Assembly (NCBI GenBank): GCA_013288555.1
Contig: JABDBQ010000031.1
Span: 1 to 34,439 of the forward strand
Length of the DNA stretch: 34,439 nucleotides
Direction of reading: 5' to 3'
From: Bacteroidota bacterium
GTDB taxonomy: Bacteria; Bacteroidota; Bacteroidia; CAILMK01
The notes under the pieces were generated by a model that was given only the letters and a program-made list of their open reading frames with translations, had not been told where the DNA came from and made no database searches. A program made the translations under genes and the position numbers. Positions 1 through 9,091 of the stretch are shown here, piece after piece (within the stretch, counting starts at the first letter, position 1; each line of letters starts with the position of its first letter).

Positions 1-1002
1 CTTATTGGAGACGCATGGGTAAGGAAGTATAAGAGCATTTGCTGTGAACTCCAATTTTTGATCTGTACCGTTAGTATGTATTGAATAAAACCTGTCCTTA
101 CTCGAGAAAAACAGGCGATTATTTTCAATAAGGATATTGTGTGGGTCTACACAAGAACAATCAGTCTTCCACAAAATTTGACCGCTTTTGGTATCAAATG
201 CCGCTATGTAATGTTTGCTGGAGGCTAAATAGCCTTTTCCATCATAAACTATAGGTAATTCTGATACAGAATCAAGATTTGGAATGGACCATAATTTTTT
301 CCAGATAAGCATATCCCAAGCCTGAAGATTTCTTTTTCTATCGACAGAATATAATGTATCGGAAATGTTGGTAATAAATGAAGTAAAATCCTTCATATCA
401 ATCCTAAACTTTTCTTTGATGTTATTCGACTCATCAAAAGTATAGAAATTACCAAAATCATCGGAAAAGCTGATTCCTTTGCTTAAAATCATGGCGGAGT
501 TACCGCTGTATGAATCCATTTGATATATTTTTATTTCATTACCTGTTAAGGGATTAACACAATAAATATTTTTATCTAAACTGATAAAATATAGCTTATC
601 TTTAAATATAGCAAGTGGGGTAGTAATATATTTGCTTGTCTTAAAGTGCCATAAAAAATTGTGCCTTAATAAATTTACTCCATACACACTTGAATCTTCT
701 GCCTTAAAGCATAAAATTGAATCATTAAAAAGGATTATATCATAAATCTCACCGGAGGCTTTTAATTCCCATTCAATATTTCCATTTCGAGTCCTTAAAG
801 CACATAGAGTTTTGCGAGTGCCAAAATATAAAAAATCCCCCTTTAAAAGGATAGATGAGTATATTGCTTGCTTTGCTTGGTATTTCCACATATAGCCAGT
901 ATCTTGATTAGAAGTTTTTACCCCTCGATTGGATGGCTTATTAATGAATTTACATCCATACGACATTAATATCAAGACAAGGAAGATAATAGCATTCCTC
1001 AC
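1..1002 (-). CDS. PQQ-like beta-propeller lipoprotein (3' end cut by window edge)
   Basis: This open frame runs off the left edge of the window, so its C-terminus is missing. The visible ~334 residues start with a short hydrophobic segment (VRNAIIFLVLILMSYGC) that resembles a lipoprotein signal with the Cys at residue 17. The lipobox is imperfect. The rest contains repeated blades of the PQQ-enzyme-repeat type, for example 'LYFISLDKNIYCVNPLTG' and 'YIAAFDTKSGQILWKT', which are typical of BamB-like or quinoprotein-like beta-propellers. No enzyme active site is visible, so the role is probably structural or binding. The start is uncertain: GTG at 1002 gives the best signal peptide, another in-frame GTG lies at 1044, and there is no ATG upstream of the signal. 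It lies downstream of three glycosyltransferase genes on the same strand, but a 171-base gap separates it, so co-transcription is unproven. Confidence 0.6.
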   Translation of the reverse strand, partial: MRNAIIFLVLILMSYGCKFINKPSNRGVKTSNQDTGYMWKYQAKQAIYSSILLKGDFLYFGTRKTLCALRTRNGNIEWELKASGEIYDIILFNDSILCFKAEDSSVYGVNLLRHNFLWHFKTSKYITTPLAIFKDKLYFISLDKNIYCVNPLTGNEIKIYQMDSYSGNSAMILSKGISFSDDFGNFYTFDESNNIKEKFRIDMKDFTSFITNISDTLYSVDRKRNLQAWDMLIWKKLWSIPNLDSVSELPIVYDGKGYLASSKHYIAAFDTKSGQILWKTDCSCVDPHNILIENNRLFFSSKDRFYSIHTNGTDQKLEFTANALILPYPCVSNK

Positions 1003-1173
1003 TTTACTATTATTAAAATTAATATTTTTTTGAAAAGGAATCACTTTGAGATCTAAGACTTTTAAATATTGGGTTTTTAAATATATAATCTATCATTTTT
1101 TCTTCTTTAAATAACTTTAGCAAAATTACATAAAGGAAACCTCTCCCATGTCGTTTTCTATGGATTCGACAAA

Positions 1174-2481
1174 TCATCTCAAAACCCCAAAAGCTTTTCC
1201 AACTACGTGCCCATATGTTTGCCAGGTCCATGTAGGGCCTTCCCAGGGCCAGCTATAGGCATAGTTCATTTGCAATGAATAGACAATACAGAGAAGGAAA
1301 AGAACCAGCAAGCCATATTTCAAAACTGGCTTCATTTTTAAAATCAAAGAAACAGTGTAAGCCATAGGAATAGCTAAAAAAGCAAAATACTCGATATATC
1401 CCCTGTGTCCATATGCCCCACCATACCACCAGCACCACCAGCTGGCAAAAACATAAGTGGAGATTCCAAGAATGATCAGGATCGCAATTCCACTCAATTT
1501 TTTTCGGTAAATAGCCATTCCCAGCCCAATGATGGCGAATAAAATCACGGGAGCATAAATCAGCATGCCATTCTGAACACTAAACAGCACATGAAACACT
1601 TTCGGCTGTGCCCAGTATATAAATTTTTCATTGCGATACGCATCGAATTGCCATTTGCCCAATACAGCATGCCAGTAAATCAGTTGAGGGATAAATAAGA
1701 TAATCGAAGCAACGGGAAACAGGCAAAGTTTTAAAAAATGCTGTTTGATCCAGTTCCATCTTTCAGAGAGATCTTTCCAGGAATGGATATTATGTAATAA
1801 AAGGTACAAACCAACCACACCGTTCGTAGGTCTTATCAGGAAAATCCACCCGAATATGAGGGAAATCAGGATGGTATTTTTCCAGTTTGGGTTTGAAATA
1901 TACCTGGGTGTCAGGAATATAAAAACACTAAAGAGAAAGAACGAATAGACATGGCTGTATGCCGGTTCATGAATGGTATAATAATACAGGTTTGTGCCTG
2001 CAAAAATGGCAAATAATGAGATTATGATAGTTATAGGAGTGAAATAATTGCTTAAAGACCTGATGAGAAAAAACATCCCTATAACAAGATAAAAGCATGC
2101 GGCAATCATAATACCCATATCATAGATTTTACCAAACCCATCCTGTGGCGCTCCACTTATGTATGCAATTGAATGTGCAGCCAGGAAAAAAGGTAACATC
2201 ATCACAGCAGTTCCGTACGTATATTTATCCATGATCAGATTTGTGCCTGGTTGGGGAACAAATCCATTCTGATCTTCATCATTTCGCGCCTCAAAATTGT
2301 GATAAATGAAAACATTCGGCAGGTACATATAGTAGCCAAGCCCATCATGATGCATCACATACTTGTAGTTTTTACCATTGATGTTGAAACTCAGGTAAAT
2401 ACTTGATAAAAGTATGATAAGTAAAAAAAATCGGTATGCCGGTTGGATGCTTTTCAATGGCCTGAATATATCATGGTTCAA
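1174..2481 (-). CDS. Multispanning membrane protein, GT-C type glycosyltransferase-like
   Basis: A 435-residue protein with about ten hydrophobic segments spread over its length. After the first membrane segment (residues ~17-34) a periplasmic loop carries 'HHDGLGYYMYLP' with an acidic residue at D46. This is the position of the catalytic or metal-binding acid in GT-C transferases such as the PMT/ArnT/GT39 and GT83 groups, which use polyprenyl-phosphate sugars. A second aromatic-rich loop (WWCWWYGGAYGHRGY, ~residue 350) is also characteristic of bacterial GT-C relatives. I see no soluble domain. It is the third of three adjacent GT-C-like genes on this strand, 24 bases after the previous stop, so an operon is likely. 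The donor and acceptor sugars cannot be read from the sequence. An alternative is a polymerase or ligase of the WzyE/WaaL kind, but the early DG-YY motif favours a transferase. Confidence 0.6.
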   Translation of the reverse strand: MNHDIFRPLKSIQPAYRFFLLIILLSSIYLSFNINGKNYKYVMHHDGLGYYMYLPNVFIYHNFEARNDEDQNGFVPQPGTNLIMDKYTYGTAVMMLPFFLAAHSIAYISGAPQDGFGKIYDMGIMIAACFYLVIGMFFLIRSLSNYFTPITIIISLFAIFAGTNLYYYTIHEPAYSHVYSFFLFSVFIFLTPRYISNPNWKNTILISLIFGWIFLIRPTNGVVGLYLLLHNIHSWKDLSERWNWIKQHFLKLCLFPVASIILFIPQLIYWHAVLGKWQFDAYRNEKFIYWAQPKVFHVLFSVQNGMLIYAPVILFAIIGLGMAIYRKKLSGIAILIILGISTYVFASWWCWWYGGAYGHRGYIEYFAFLAIPMAYTVSLILKMKPVLKYGLLVLFLLCIVYSLQMNYAYSWPWEGPTWTWQTYGHVVGKAFGVLR

Positions 2482-2505
2482 ATATGAGAATAATTGACAT
2501 ACATC

Positions 2506-3816
2506 TCAACCGACCCAGTGTAAGGTTGTGAATTTATATATAAGAAAAACCTGGGCAATAAGATTAATCCCATACAAAACTAAAAAAGCAGTTCTACGGG
2601 TACTATGGTTTTTATGATTCAGCAACATATATAAACCAATATAAAGCGTCAAAATCAGGAATCCGGTTATGACAAGGATATGCACAAAACTGTAGAAAAA
2701 CGGAAGCCATAAAATAAATATAACCAGCGCTGCGATGGCAGTTTGTTTGTATGTAAAACTTTTTTCCCTGATAAAATAACAAAGACCAACCATAAAAAAA
2801 GCTGTGGGAATAATATACCGGTTGAAGCTGAATATAGCGCCACCTTTGAAGGCAATCGTGAAGAATGTAAGCCCGCTGATATATAAAAGTGAAAAAATAA
2901 CAGCTTTATTGGCAAACCTTTCCTTTTTTGCAAGAAATTGATACAAGTATTTCAATACCATCCATATAGCAATCAATCCTGCGACTAATGATGCTCCGTC
3001 CAGATAATCCATCTTTCCCCAGGTATGAAAAGGTAAAACGGGAAATCGCAGCGCCACTCCCCAGTATTTTTGGGTCGATAAAAATACAAACCAATGCCCC
3101 GTCTGCGCAAACTGAATCCATACAACAAGCATAACACCTGAAACTGCACTTAATAAGTATAAAAATATATTTTTTATCCGGGAAGGGTTTTCTGAAGCAA
3201 TAATCTCCATGATAATTATGGCAGGTAAAAATATATTGGCCGCAGACCTGGTGATAGAGCATAAAAACAATCCTGCCATCACCAATCCCGTATTTCTTTT
3301 TGAAAGGCCGATTAATAGAATGGTTGAGGTTGCAAAAAACAAAGACTCTGAAAAAGGCACATACATAAACAGAATAGAAGGAAGGGATAAAAAAAACAGA
3401 ATTTCAAACTTGTTATGTGCGAATTCCCTGCATAAAAAAAGAAATGAAACCAGGAATATGGAAGCGTTTAAAAAGCAAATACCATACAATCCCAAACCAC
3501 TGTATTTCCATAAATACGGGAAACCCGGAAAAAATGCGACCAGGCTTCCATAAGCTTCTGAATAGCTGTAGCCACTATTTTTTATTTTAAGATAGTTTTG
3601 GGCGTCCATATTGAGGAATGCGCTTTCTGAGGGGAAAAGAATTTGCTTTGTTAGAAAACCGTAAACGATATAAACCAAAATCAGCAGCAATAAGTGAATG
3701 ATGATATACCTTGCAATCAATAAATAAGACAGTGGGGCTTTAATTGGAGTCTGATTTGGCATAAGTTTCTTACAAATATTAATTTTAATTCTGATAAGGT
3801 CTTGTCTGGTAAACAT
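2506..3816 (-). CDS. PIG-V-like (GT76-type) membrane mannosyltransferase homologue
   Basis: A 436-residue polytopic membrane protein. Its first periplasmic loop reads 'NMDAQNYLKIKNSGYSY' followed by 'AFFPGFPYL' (residues ~69-102). This matches the PIG-V pattern in which a WD/MD acid (here D71) precedes a GY and an AFFPxxP motif. A further conserved-looking stretch 'YVPFSESLFF' (~residue 155) also fits PIG-V, where a P-[FY]-[ST]-E motif follows. In eukaryotes PIG-V adds the second mannose of GPI anchors; bacterial relatives use polyprenyl-phosphate-mannose for lipoglycans. The ATG at 3816 overlaps the end of the upstream gene by 32 bases. ATG at 3762 (codon 19) would avoid the overlap and is an acceptable alternative. 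The tight packing with two other GT-C genes supports a shared glycan assembly pathway. Confidence 0.6.
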   Translation of the reverse strand: MFTRQDLIRIKINICKKLMPNQTPIKAPLSYLLIARYIIIHLLLLILVYIVYGFLTKQILFPSESAFLNMDAQNYLKIKNSGYSYSEAYGSLVAFFPGFPYLWKYSGLGLYGICFLNASIFLVSFLFLCREFAHNKFEILFFLSLPSILFMYVPFSESLFFATSTILLIGLSKRNTGLVMAGLFLCSITRSAANIFLPAIIIMEIIASENPSRIKNIFLYLLSAVSGVMLVVWIQFAQTGHWFVFLSTQKYWGVALRFPVLPFHTWGKMDYLDGASLVAGLIAIWMVLKYLYQFLAKKERFANKAVIFSLLYISGLTFFTIAFKGGAIFSFNRYIIPTAFFMVGLCYFIREKSFTYKQTAIAALVIFILWLPFFYSFVHILVITGFLILTLYIGLYMLLNHKNHSTRRTAFLVLYGINLIAQVFLIYKFTTLHWVG

Positions 3817-5308
3817 GCCAGAAACTAGTCCTTTCTACCCATCCTGCAAAATTAAAGTTTCGTATCCAGTCAGGGTATTGGTCATATTCTGTCAAAGCTA
3901 AACCTTTCAGAGATCGGGGGCTGTTTTTTGGACCGAAATTCTCCGCCCAGTCCATCAATATAAATGGCAGTTTTTCTTTTTTCTGAACATTGATAAACGA
4001 ATCAATTTTGCTAAATTCTATATACCTGTATTTACACCCTGTTTGAATATAGAAATTCATTTTCAATGTTCGTGCTGTCAGTCTGTCTATATAAGGGTCT
4101 GTTATAATGACATCTGCAGGTAATTTGCAATTGCTGTAAATGTAGCGCATGGGGTATAGAAAAGAACAAGAGGGACTTATACATAAATTTATCAATGTTG
4201 CTGCATTTAAAAGAATAAAGGCAATTAATACTATTATCGAAGGGGAACGGTGTGCTATCGTTCGGACTTTTAATAAGGAAATGATATTTGCAATGCCTAG
4301 AAACAAAAGCATTGGCAGTGCATCTGCCAATGGAAAAAGGAATCTCAATTCCTTATGACTTATGGCAAAATGGACAAGAATAAATCCTAGAGAAACCCAT
4401 ACGAAAGGATTTTTCAGATTTGTAATAAACCCAATCAATATTAGGATCATCATAGGAATCTGTAAATAGTAAAAGTTGCTTTTTGCTGTTTCGATAATAT
4501 ACCACCACCAGGGCTCCGTCCCGAAATTTGCAGCTACGCCCTTAATGATATTGGCATCAAAATACCGGTATGCGGTATTTACCCATTCGCCGTAAAACAT
4601 GCGATCCAATACTATTCCGAATAATACCGCAATGAATATTCCTGAACATATAATTGCCAGTTTTTTGAAAGATAGATTTGTCATGAATAGCAACCAGATC
4701 ATGAAAATTATTATCATGATAACAGCCTGAAAACGGCATATATACGACATTCCCATAAATAGCCCTGATATCAAAAGCAAAAAATTGTTCCAGTTTGCTT
4801 TGAGCTGATTTTCCTTTTGCATGCAAATCAATACCAAAGCTATTCCTGCAAAAGCCAGTGTGCCTGACCATCCTTCTGATGAAAAATGAGCATGGATAAA
4901 AATAATGGGAACAAAAACGGAACTGGTAACAATAAAAAACTTCCTTGGTCTTGGATCATGGATATATTGAAGACCGGCTACAGTCACCAATACCGAACTT
5001 CCCCATCCCACTACTGCAGATAGTAACCTGAGAATGGTCGCCGTTAGAAAAGGATCGTAAGCATGAAAAAACGCTAAAAATCTTATAACAAGATATGCCA
5101 GGTAAGGCTGAAAAGCAGATCGTATTTCTGCCCCAAATTCCCATGTAAGCAATGAAGATTTTATGAACCCTGCTTTGTTTCCCGCAAATTCAAGGATCTG
5201 GAAATGCTCATCAAAATTGTAAAAACCGATGCTGAACCAGGCAAGTACCAGATGAATGAGGAGGCTTATGGCAAACCATTTGGCTATGAAATTATAAAGC
5301 AATTTCAT
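3785..5308 (-). CDS. GT22-like (ALG9/PIG-B family) membrane glycosyltransferase
   Basis: A 507-residue polytopic protein. The first loop after the N-terminal membrane segment reads 'GFYNFDEHFQILEFA' (D33-E34), then 'LTWEFGAEIRSAFQPYL' (~54-70). These correspond to the [HN]PDE-[HY]FQ...E and TWEW...IRS...P motifs of family GT22, which contains ALG9, ALG12, PIG-B and PIG-Z. Those enzymes move mannose from dolichyl- or polyprenyl-phosphate-mannose; whether this one uses mannose is inference. The C-terminal ~110 residues are soluble, as in some relatives. It is the first gene of the minus-strand GT-C cluster and is divergent from dacB. The ATG at 5308 directly precedes the first membrane segment. 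I found no clear -7 element for it in the 200-base gap. Confidence 0.65.
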   Translation of the reverse strand: MKLLYNFIAKWFAISLLIHLVLAWFSIGFYNFDEHFQILEFAGNKAGFIKSSLLTWEFGAEIRSAFQPYLAYLVIRFLAFFHAYDPFLTATILRLLSAVVGWGSSVLVTVAGLQYIHDPRPRKFFIVTSSVFVPIIFIHAHFSSEGWSGTLAFAGIALVLICMQKENQLKANWNNFLLLISGLFMGMSYICRFQAVIMIIIFMIWLLFMTNLSFKKLAIICSGIFIAVLFGIVLDRMFYGEWVNTAYRYFDANIIKGVAANFGTEPWWWYIIETAKSNFYYLQIPMMILILIGFITNLKNPFVWVSLGFILVHFAISHKELRFLFPLADALPMLLFLGIANIISLLKVRTIAHRSPSIIVLIAFILLNAATLINLCISPSCSFLYPMRYIYSNCKLPADVIITDPYIDRLTARTLKMNFYIQTGCKYRYIEFSKIDSFINVQKKEKLPFILMDWAENFGPKNSPRSLKGLALTEYDQYPDWIRNFNFAGWVERTSFWHVYQTRPYQN

Positions 5309-5493
5309 GTCTGTTTTTATGGTGTTTTTGGATTTTTAGGCATAAAATACAGAGCCAGAGAATGATTTTTGACCTGATCTGCTGCGAAATATACAAAGAA
5401 TTAAACTTGTGCAATAGTGTTAAGGAATCATCAAAGGTATACACTTCATCGATACTGGAAATAAAACATGCCAATTCAAGCAGTGCTTCTTCT

Positions 5494-5501
5494 TATATTT
5501 G
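5494..5501 (+). promoter_or_regulatory. Bacteroidota -7 element upstream of dacB
   Basis: The octamer TATATTTG matches TAnnTTTG exactly. Only six bases separate it from the ATG at 5508, which predicts a very short leader. A -33 TTG at the right distance is not obvious, so this is tentative. Confidence 0.3.
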
Positions 5502-5507
5502 AATTTT

Positions 5508-6992
5508 ATGTTCAAACGAATTGGCATCATATTATTCTGGTTTGCGGTATTGAATCATATCTGTAGCGCTCAGAATAAGTCATCCATTCAAAGCCATTTC
5601 AATTCTTTTCTGAATGATCCTGCGCTACGAGGCAGCATGGTTGGTTTTAGTATAATGAATGCGGATGATGGTAATATGATATTCAGTTATCATGACTCAT
5701 TGGCACTCATACCGGCCTCATGTTTAAAGATTGCAACGACGGGCGCTGCTCTCGGAATACTGAGCGAACATTACCGGTTCAAAACAAAAATTGTTTATCA
5801 AGGGAATGTGGATGCTTCAGGAATCCTCCATGGAGATGTGATTATAATAGGTGGAGGAGATCCTGTATTTGGTTCTGACAGATGGGGTGAAAAAGAAGGC
5901 GTGTCGGAAGCCGCAGAACAAATAAATCAAAAAATAATACGAGCAGGCATAAAAAAAATTGAAGGTAAGTTGATTGTTGATATTTCCCGATATGATAACC
6001 AGTTTTGCTGTCATTCCTGGGCCTGTGATGATACGGGTAATTATTTCGGAGCCGGGGCCAGTGCCTTTAACTTTGGCGAAAACAAATATGATCTCAGGTT
6101 GCAATCCGGTACCCGACCAGGATTGGAAGTAAAAATTATTTCAACTTCGCCAGAATTGTCTCATTATAGTTTTGAAAACTGTCTGACCACCGGCGGCCCT
6201 CATTCCGGCGACCAATCGAATATCTATCCTGGTAGTACTGATTCCAGCATCTGCGTTGACGGTAGTATCCCGTTATCCAAATCACCTTTTGTTATTAAAG
6301 GTGCAATACCCAATCCTTCAGCTTTTGCAGCTTCCTATATTTCAAAAAAACTATATGAATCCGGAATGCTTAGTCATTTGAATGACTGGCAGATTGAATG
6401 TGGCGGAATTGGTAATTCCAACAAAAATATGACCTGGATTGATAGCATTCAATCTCCTGATCTCAAGGATATTATTTACTACACAAACCTTAACAGCATT
6501 AATTTGTATGCAGAATGCATGCTTAAAGAAATGGGCTATATTAAGAAGGGTATAGGTACGAGACAAAGCGGTGTTGCAGTCGTTAAAAAATACTGGCATG
6601 ATCATGAAGTTGATACCTCTGGATTATTTATGGACGATGGATGCGGGCTTTCCAAATCAGACAGGATTTCAGCACTTCAATTATGCAAAATGTTATCTGT
6701 CATAAAGCAACAGTTTTATTATTCGGATTTTCTCAAATCTTTGCCCGTTGCTGGCCAAAGCGGTGCCATGAAAAGCATGGGCAAAGGAACCGCAATAGAT
6801 GGTATTGTCTTTTGTAAAACCGGACATATTAATGGCATCCGTGCTTATAGCGGATATATAAAAAATAAATCAGGGAAATGGGAATGCTTTACGCTGATTG
6901 TGAACAATTATACTTCTTCATCTCAGGAGATACACAACGCAATTGAAAAACTGTTGATTGGTCTTGGAACAGCGAATTATTCAATCTTTTGA
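5508..6992 (+). CDS. dacB: D-alanyl-D-alanine carboxypeptidase/endopeptidase, PBP4 type (S13)
   Basis: A 494-residue exported serine peptidase that would cleave D-Ala-D-Ala termini and peptide cross-links in periplasmic peptidoglycan. The signal peptide runs to about 'CSA|Q' (residue ~21). All three penicillin-binding motifs are present: SCLK (S71, K74, in 'IPASCLKIATT'), SxN in 'LNSINLYAE', and KTG in 'FCKTGHINGIRAYSGYI'. The large insert between SxxK and SxN is typical of the S13 family, and the length is normal. The open frame can be extended to a TTG at 5499, but that codon lies inside a -7 promoter-like octamer, so I chose ATG 5508. The gene ends 12 bases from the convergent C25-like gene. 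Confidence 0.9.
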   Translation: MFKRIGIILFWFAVLNHICSAQNKSSIQSHFNSFLNDPALRGSMVGFSIMNADDGNMIFSYHDSLALIPASCLKIATTGAALGILSEHYRFKTKIVYQGNVDASGILHGDVIIIGGGDPVFGSDRWGEKEGVSEAAEQINQKIIRAGIKKIEGKLIVDISRYDNQFCCHSWACDDTGNYFGAGASAFNFGENKYDLRLQSGTRPGLEVKIISTSPELSHYSFENCLTTGGPHSGDQSNIYPGSTDSSICVDGSIPLSKSPFVIKGAIPNPSAFAASYISKKLYESGMLSHLNDWQIECGGIGNSNKNMTWIDSIQSPDLKDIIYYTNLNSINLYAECMLKEMGYIKKGIGTRQSGVAVVKKYWHDHEVDTSGLFMDDGCGLSKSDRISALQLCKMLSVIKQQFYYSDFLKSLPVAGQSGAMKSMGKGTAIDGIVFCKTGHINGIRAYSGYIKNKSGKWECFTLIVNNYTSSSQEIHNAIEKLLIGLGTANYSIF

Positions 6993-7004
6993 TCTTTCAA
7001 TCTT

Positions 7005-9038
7005 TCAATCCTTAACAACGCGTTGCACATAAACATCTTTTCCGTTTGTTATCTTAACCATGTAAACACCTTTTGCATAATCGCCTAGATCTATATCAAT
7101 TGTATGAGCATGTGTCAGATCCGATAAGGAAAGATTGATCAGTTCATGACCAAGGATATCCGTCACCTTCATCATACCCTGGCTGTATTCACTTCCCTGC
7201 CAGGTAATGTGAAACAGGTTATTCCCCGGATTTGGAAATACATTTATGTTTTTTATTGCATTATTGGACATAGCAAAACCCGAATTATCGGTTGTCAAAG
7301 TATCCATACTTCCCTGGCTGATATTGAAGTAACTGCCGCTGGAATTTTGTTCCAGTTTTACAGCACGGACCATATAAAAATTCTTATGATGCAAAGCATT
7401 ATTATCTGTAAAAGATGTTCCCGTAACAATACTGTTGCTAATGTTTACAAAAGGCTGATCCAAACCAGCGGAGCGATAAACATAATAGCCTGAAATTCCG
7501 GGCTCGGATGAGGCAGTCCAGTTAAGGCTTACTACAAGTTTATTATGGCTCAGAACCAATGCTCCCGGAGGCTGCACAACATGCATACGCACTGTAGGAT
7601 CACCCATAAGGGCTACATGAATCATACGGTCAGATGACCCCATAAGACTGCTTCTGAAATAATTGGAATGGTCTGAAGTGCCGTTTGCATAATTATTGAA
7701 ATTAATGAGGGCACTATATCCTATATTATCGCCCATAGCCATATGATGAAACTGCCATTGAGGTCTTCCATTCCAGCAATCTGTAAGAATTGGTCCTTTG
7801 GAAGCCAGAGGGGCACGAAGATAATTATTAGTAGTATTCCAGTCGCCAAACCAGCTGCCGAAGAGGGTCATAAAAACGGTTTGAAGAGAGTCTGTAGCAA
7901 AATCTGTTGTCTGAGAAAGTCCACCTGCATTGGTAATGGATCCCGGGCCACAGCCATATGACCATAAAAAGCTGTTCTTTGAAAGAACCTTTTCCCAGGT
8001 TCCGGTATCGATGATATTTTTAGCGCCGAACATAGGGGCAAAGTTTTTGTAACCGGCAGCTGCAAAAGATTCCCCACCTGTTGTTCCGAAATAATCTTTA
8101 ACAAAACCTCTTTGCTGCATTGTGACTTTGCCAACCCGCCAATTATGATCTTTGTCCAGGTATCTTTTAATCAGATCCATTTCAGATAATGGGGCAAAAT
8201 CAGGCATGTCATACATGTCAACCCTGCCAACTTCCAGAACAACCGATGCAGGAATTACATCCTGGTCAAATTTTCCATCTCCCGGAACATTATGCTGTGC
8301 CGGGTAGTCCCCAACGGTATCATTTACAGAAGCATCCGTCCAGTTGCCATTCATATCCGAATAATATATATCTGCAGGCCATGCACCTTCGTGCTGCGGT
8401 TTATGTCCATCTATAGGATTCAAACCATAACTTTGATTTCCCCCGGAATAAGGTACGGGGATATGTCCAAGCAAAAAAACAGCCTTTAGATTAGCATTTT
8501 CATTATAATCTGATTCTATAATACCATGGATAACGGTTACGCTATCTGTTGTATTCACGGCATGGGAAATAACAGTCCAACCGTCTTCTGTCATATCTAA
8601 AATGAGTCTTTCGATTTGAGCCTGCAAGGTTGGAACGAAGTTTTTATCATATAACAAAGTAATCTGGCCTCTGCCTTCAGTTACCGGAACTTCGATGCCC
8701 GAGGCGATATAACCAAAACCATAATAAGCGCCGTTTTTGATTGTTTTTACAATTTCATATTCATAATAAGTACCAACTGTTACATTATTGTCTGTGTAGG
8801 TCGTATCAGTTGCTGGTAATGTGGCCAAAAGTGTCTTAAAACTGGCATCCTTTTTTAGTTTTTTATAAACATAAAAATTTAATACAATGCTTGTATCTTT
8901 AGGCCAATGTAGGGTAATGGAGGCAGGAGATTTCTGTACCGTTGCACTAACCCTGATGGAATAGTCGATGACCTTTTGTGCTTTGAGTGAAGGTAAACCA
9001 CATAAAATGACTAGAATAACTAAGTAATTTTTTTTCAT
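7005..9038 (-). CDS. T9SS-exported C25-like (gingipain-fold) protein, probable pseudopeptidase
   Basis: A 677-residue secreted protein. Order of parts: signal peptide (1-20, ending 'SLKA|Q'), a fibronectin-III-like domain (~25-119), a C25-like region (~124-487), a second FN3 domain (~490-580, 'VSLNWTASSEPGISGYYVYR'), and a type A T9SS sorting domain (~600-677, starting 'VFPNPGNN' and ending in the usual 'KGVYMVKI...VVKD' form). C25 hallmarks are the 'PADIYYSDMNGNW' loop (221-233), 'EVGRVDM' (269-275) and 'ALMGDPTVRMHV' (476-487). The usual GHG motif with the catalytic His is replaced by 'YGCGPGS' (361-367). The segment that normally holds the catalytic Cys reads 'LFGSWFGDWN' (392-401), without Cys. 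So the fold is inferred, and the proteolytic activity is probably lost. It is convergent with dacB. Confidence 0.65.
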   Translation of the reverse strand: MKKNYLVILVILCGLPSLKAQKVIDYSIRVSATVQKSPASITLHWPKDTSIVLNFYVYKKLKKDASFKTLLATLPATDTTYTDNNVTVGTYYEYEIVKTIKNGAYYGFGYIASGIEVPVTEGRGQITLLYDKNFVPTLQAQIERLILDMTEDGWTVISHAVNTTDSVTVIHGIIESDYNENANLKAVFLLGHIPVPYSGGNQSYGLNPIDGHKPQHEGAWPADIYYSDMNGNWTDASVNDTVGDYPAQHNVPGDGKFDQDVIPASVVLEVGRVDMYDMPDFAPLSEMDLIKRYLDKDHNWRVGKVTMQQRGFVKDYFGTTGGESFAAAGYKNFAPMFGAKNIIDTGTWEKVLSKNSFLWSYGCGPGSITNAGGLSQTTDFATDSLQTVFMTLFGSWFGDWNTTNNYLRAPLASKGPILTDCWNGRPQWQFHHMAMGDNIGYSALINFNNYANGTSDHSNYFRSSLMGSSDRMIHVALMGDPTVRMHVVQPPGALVLSHNKLVVSLNWTASSEPGISGYYVYRSAGLDQPFVNISNSIVTGTSFTDNNALHHKNFYMVRAVKLEQNSSGSYFNISQGSMDTLTTDNSGFAMSNNAIKNINVFPNPGNNLFHITWQGSEYSQGMMKVTDILGHELINLSLSDLTHAHTIDIDLGDYAKGVYMVKITNGKDVYVQRVVKD

Positions 9039-9091
9039 ATGCTAATTCATTTACGGATAAGAAACGTTGATAAATCAAATTCAAGTTTTGA

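Noticed and set aside
1019-1231. 70-codon minus-strand frame between the lipoprotein and the third GT gene
   Set aside because: It overlaps the 3' end of the GT gene, begins inside it, and has no recognisable protein features or good codon pattern.
7146-8489. Several plus-strand frames inside the C25-like gene
   Set aside because: They are antisense shadows of a well-supported 677-residue gene with signal peptide and sorting domain.
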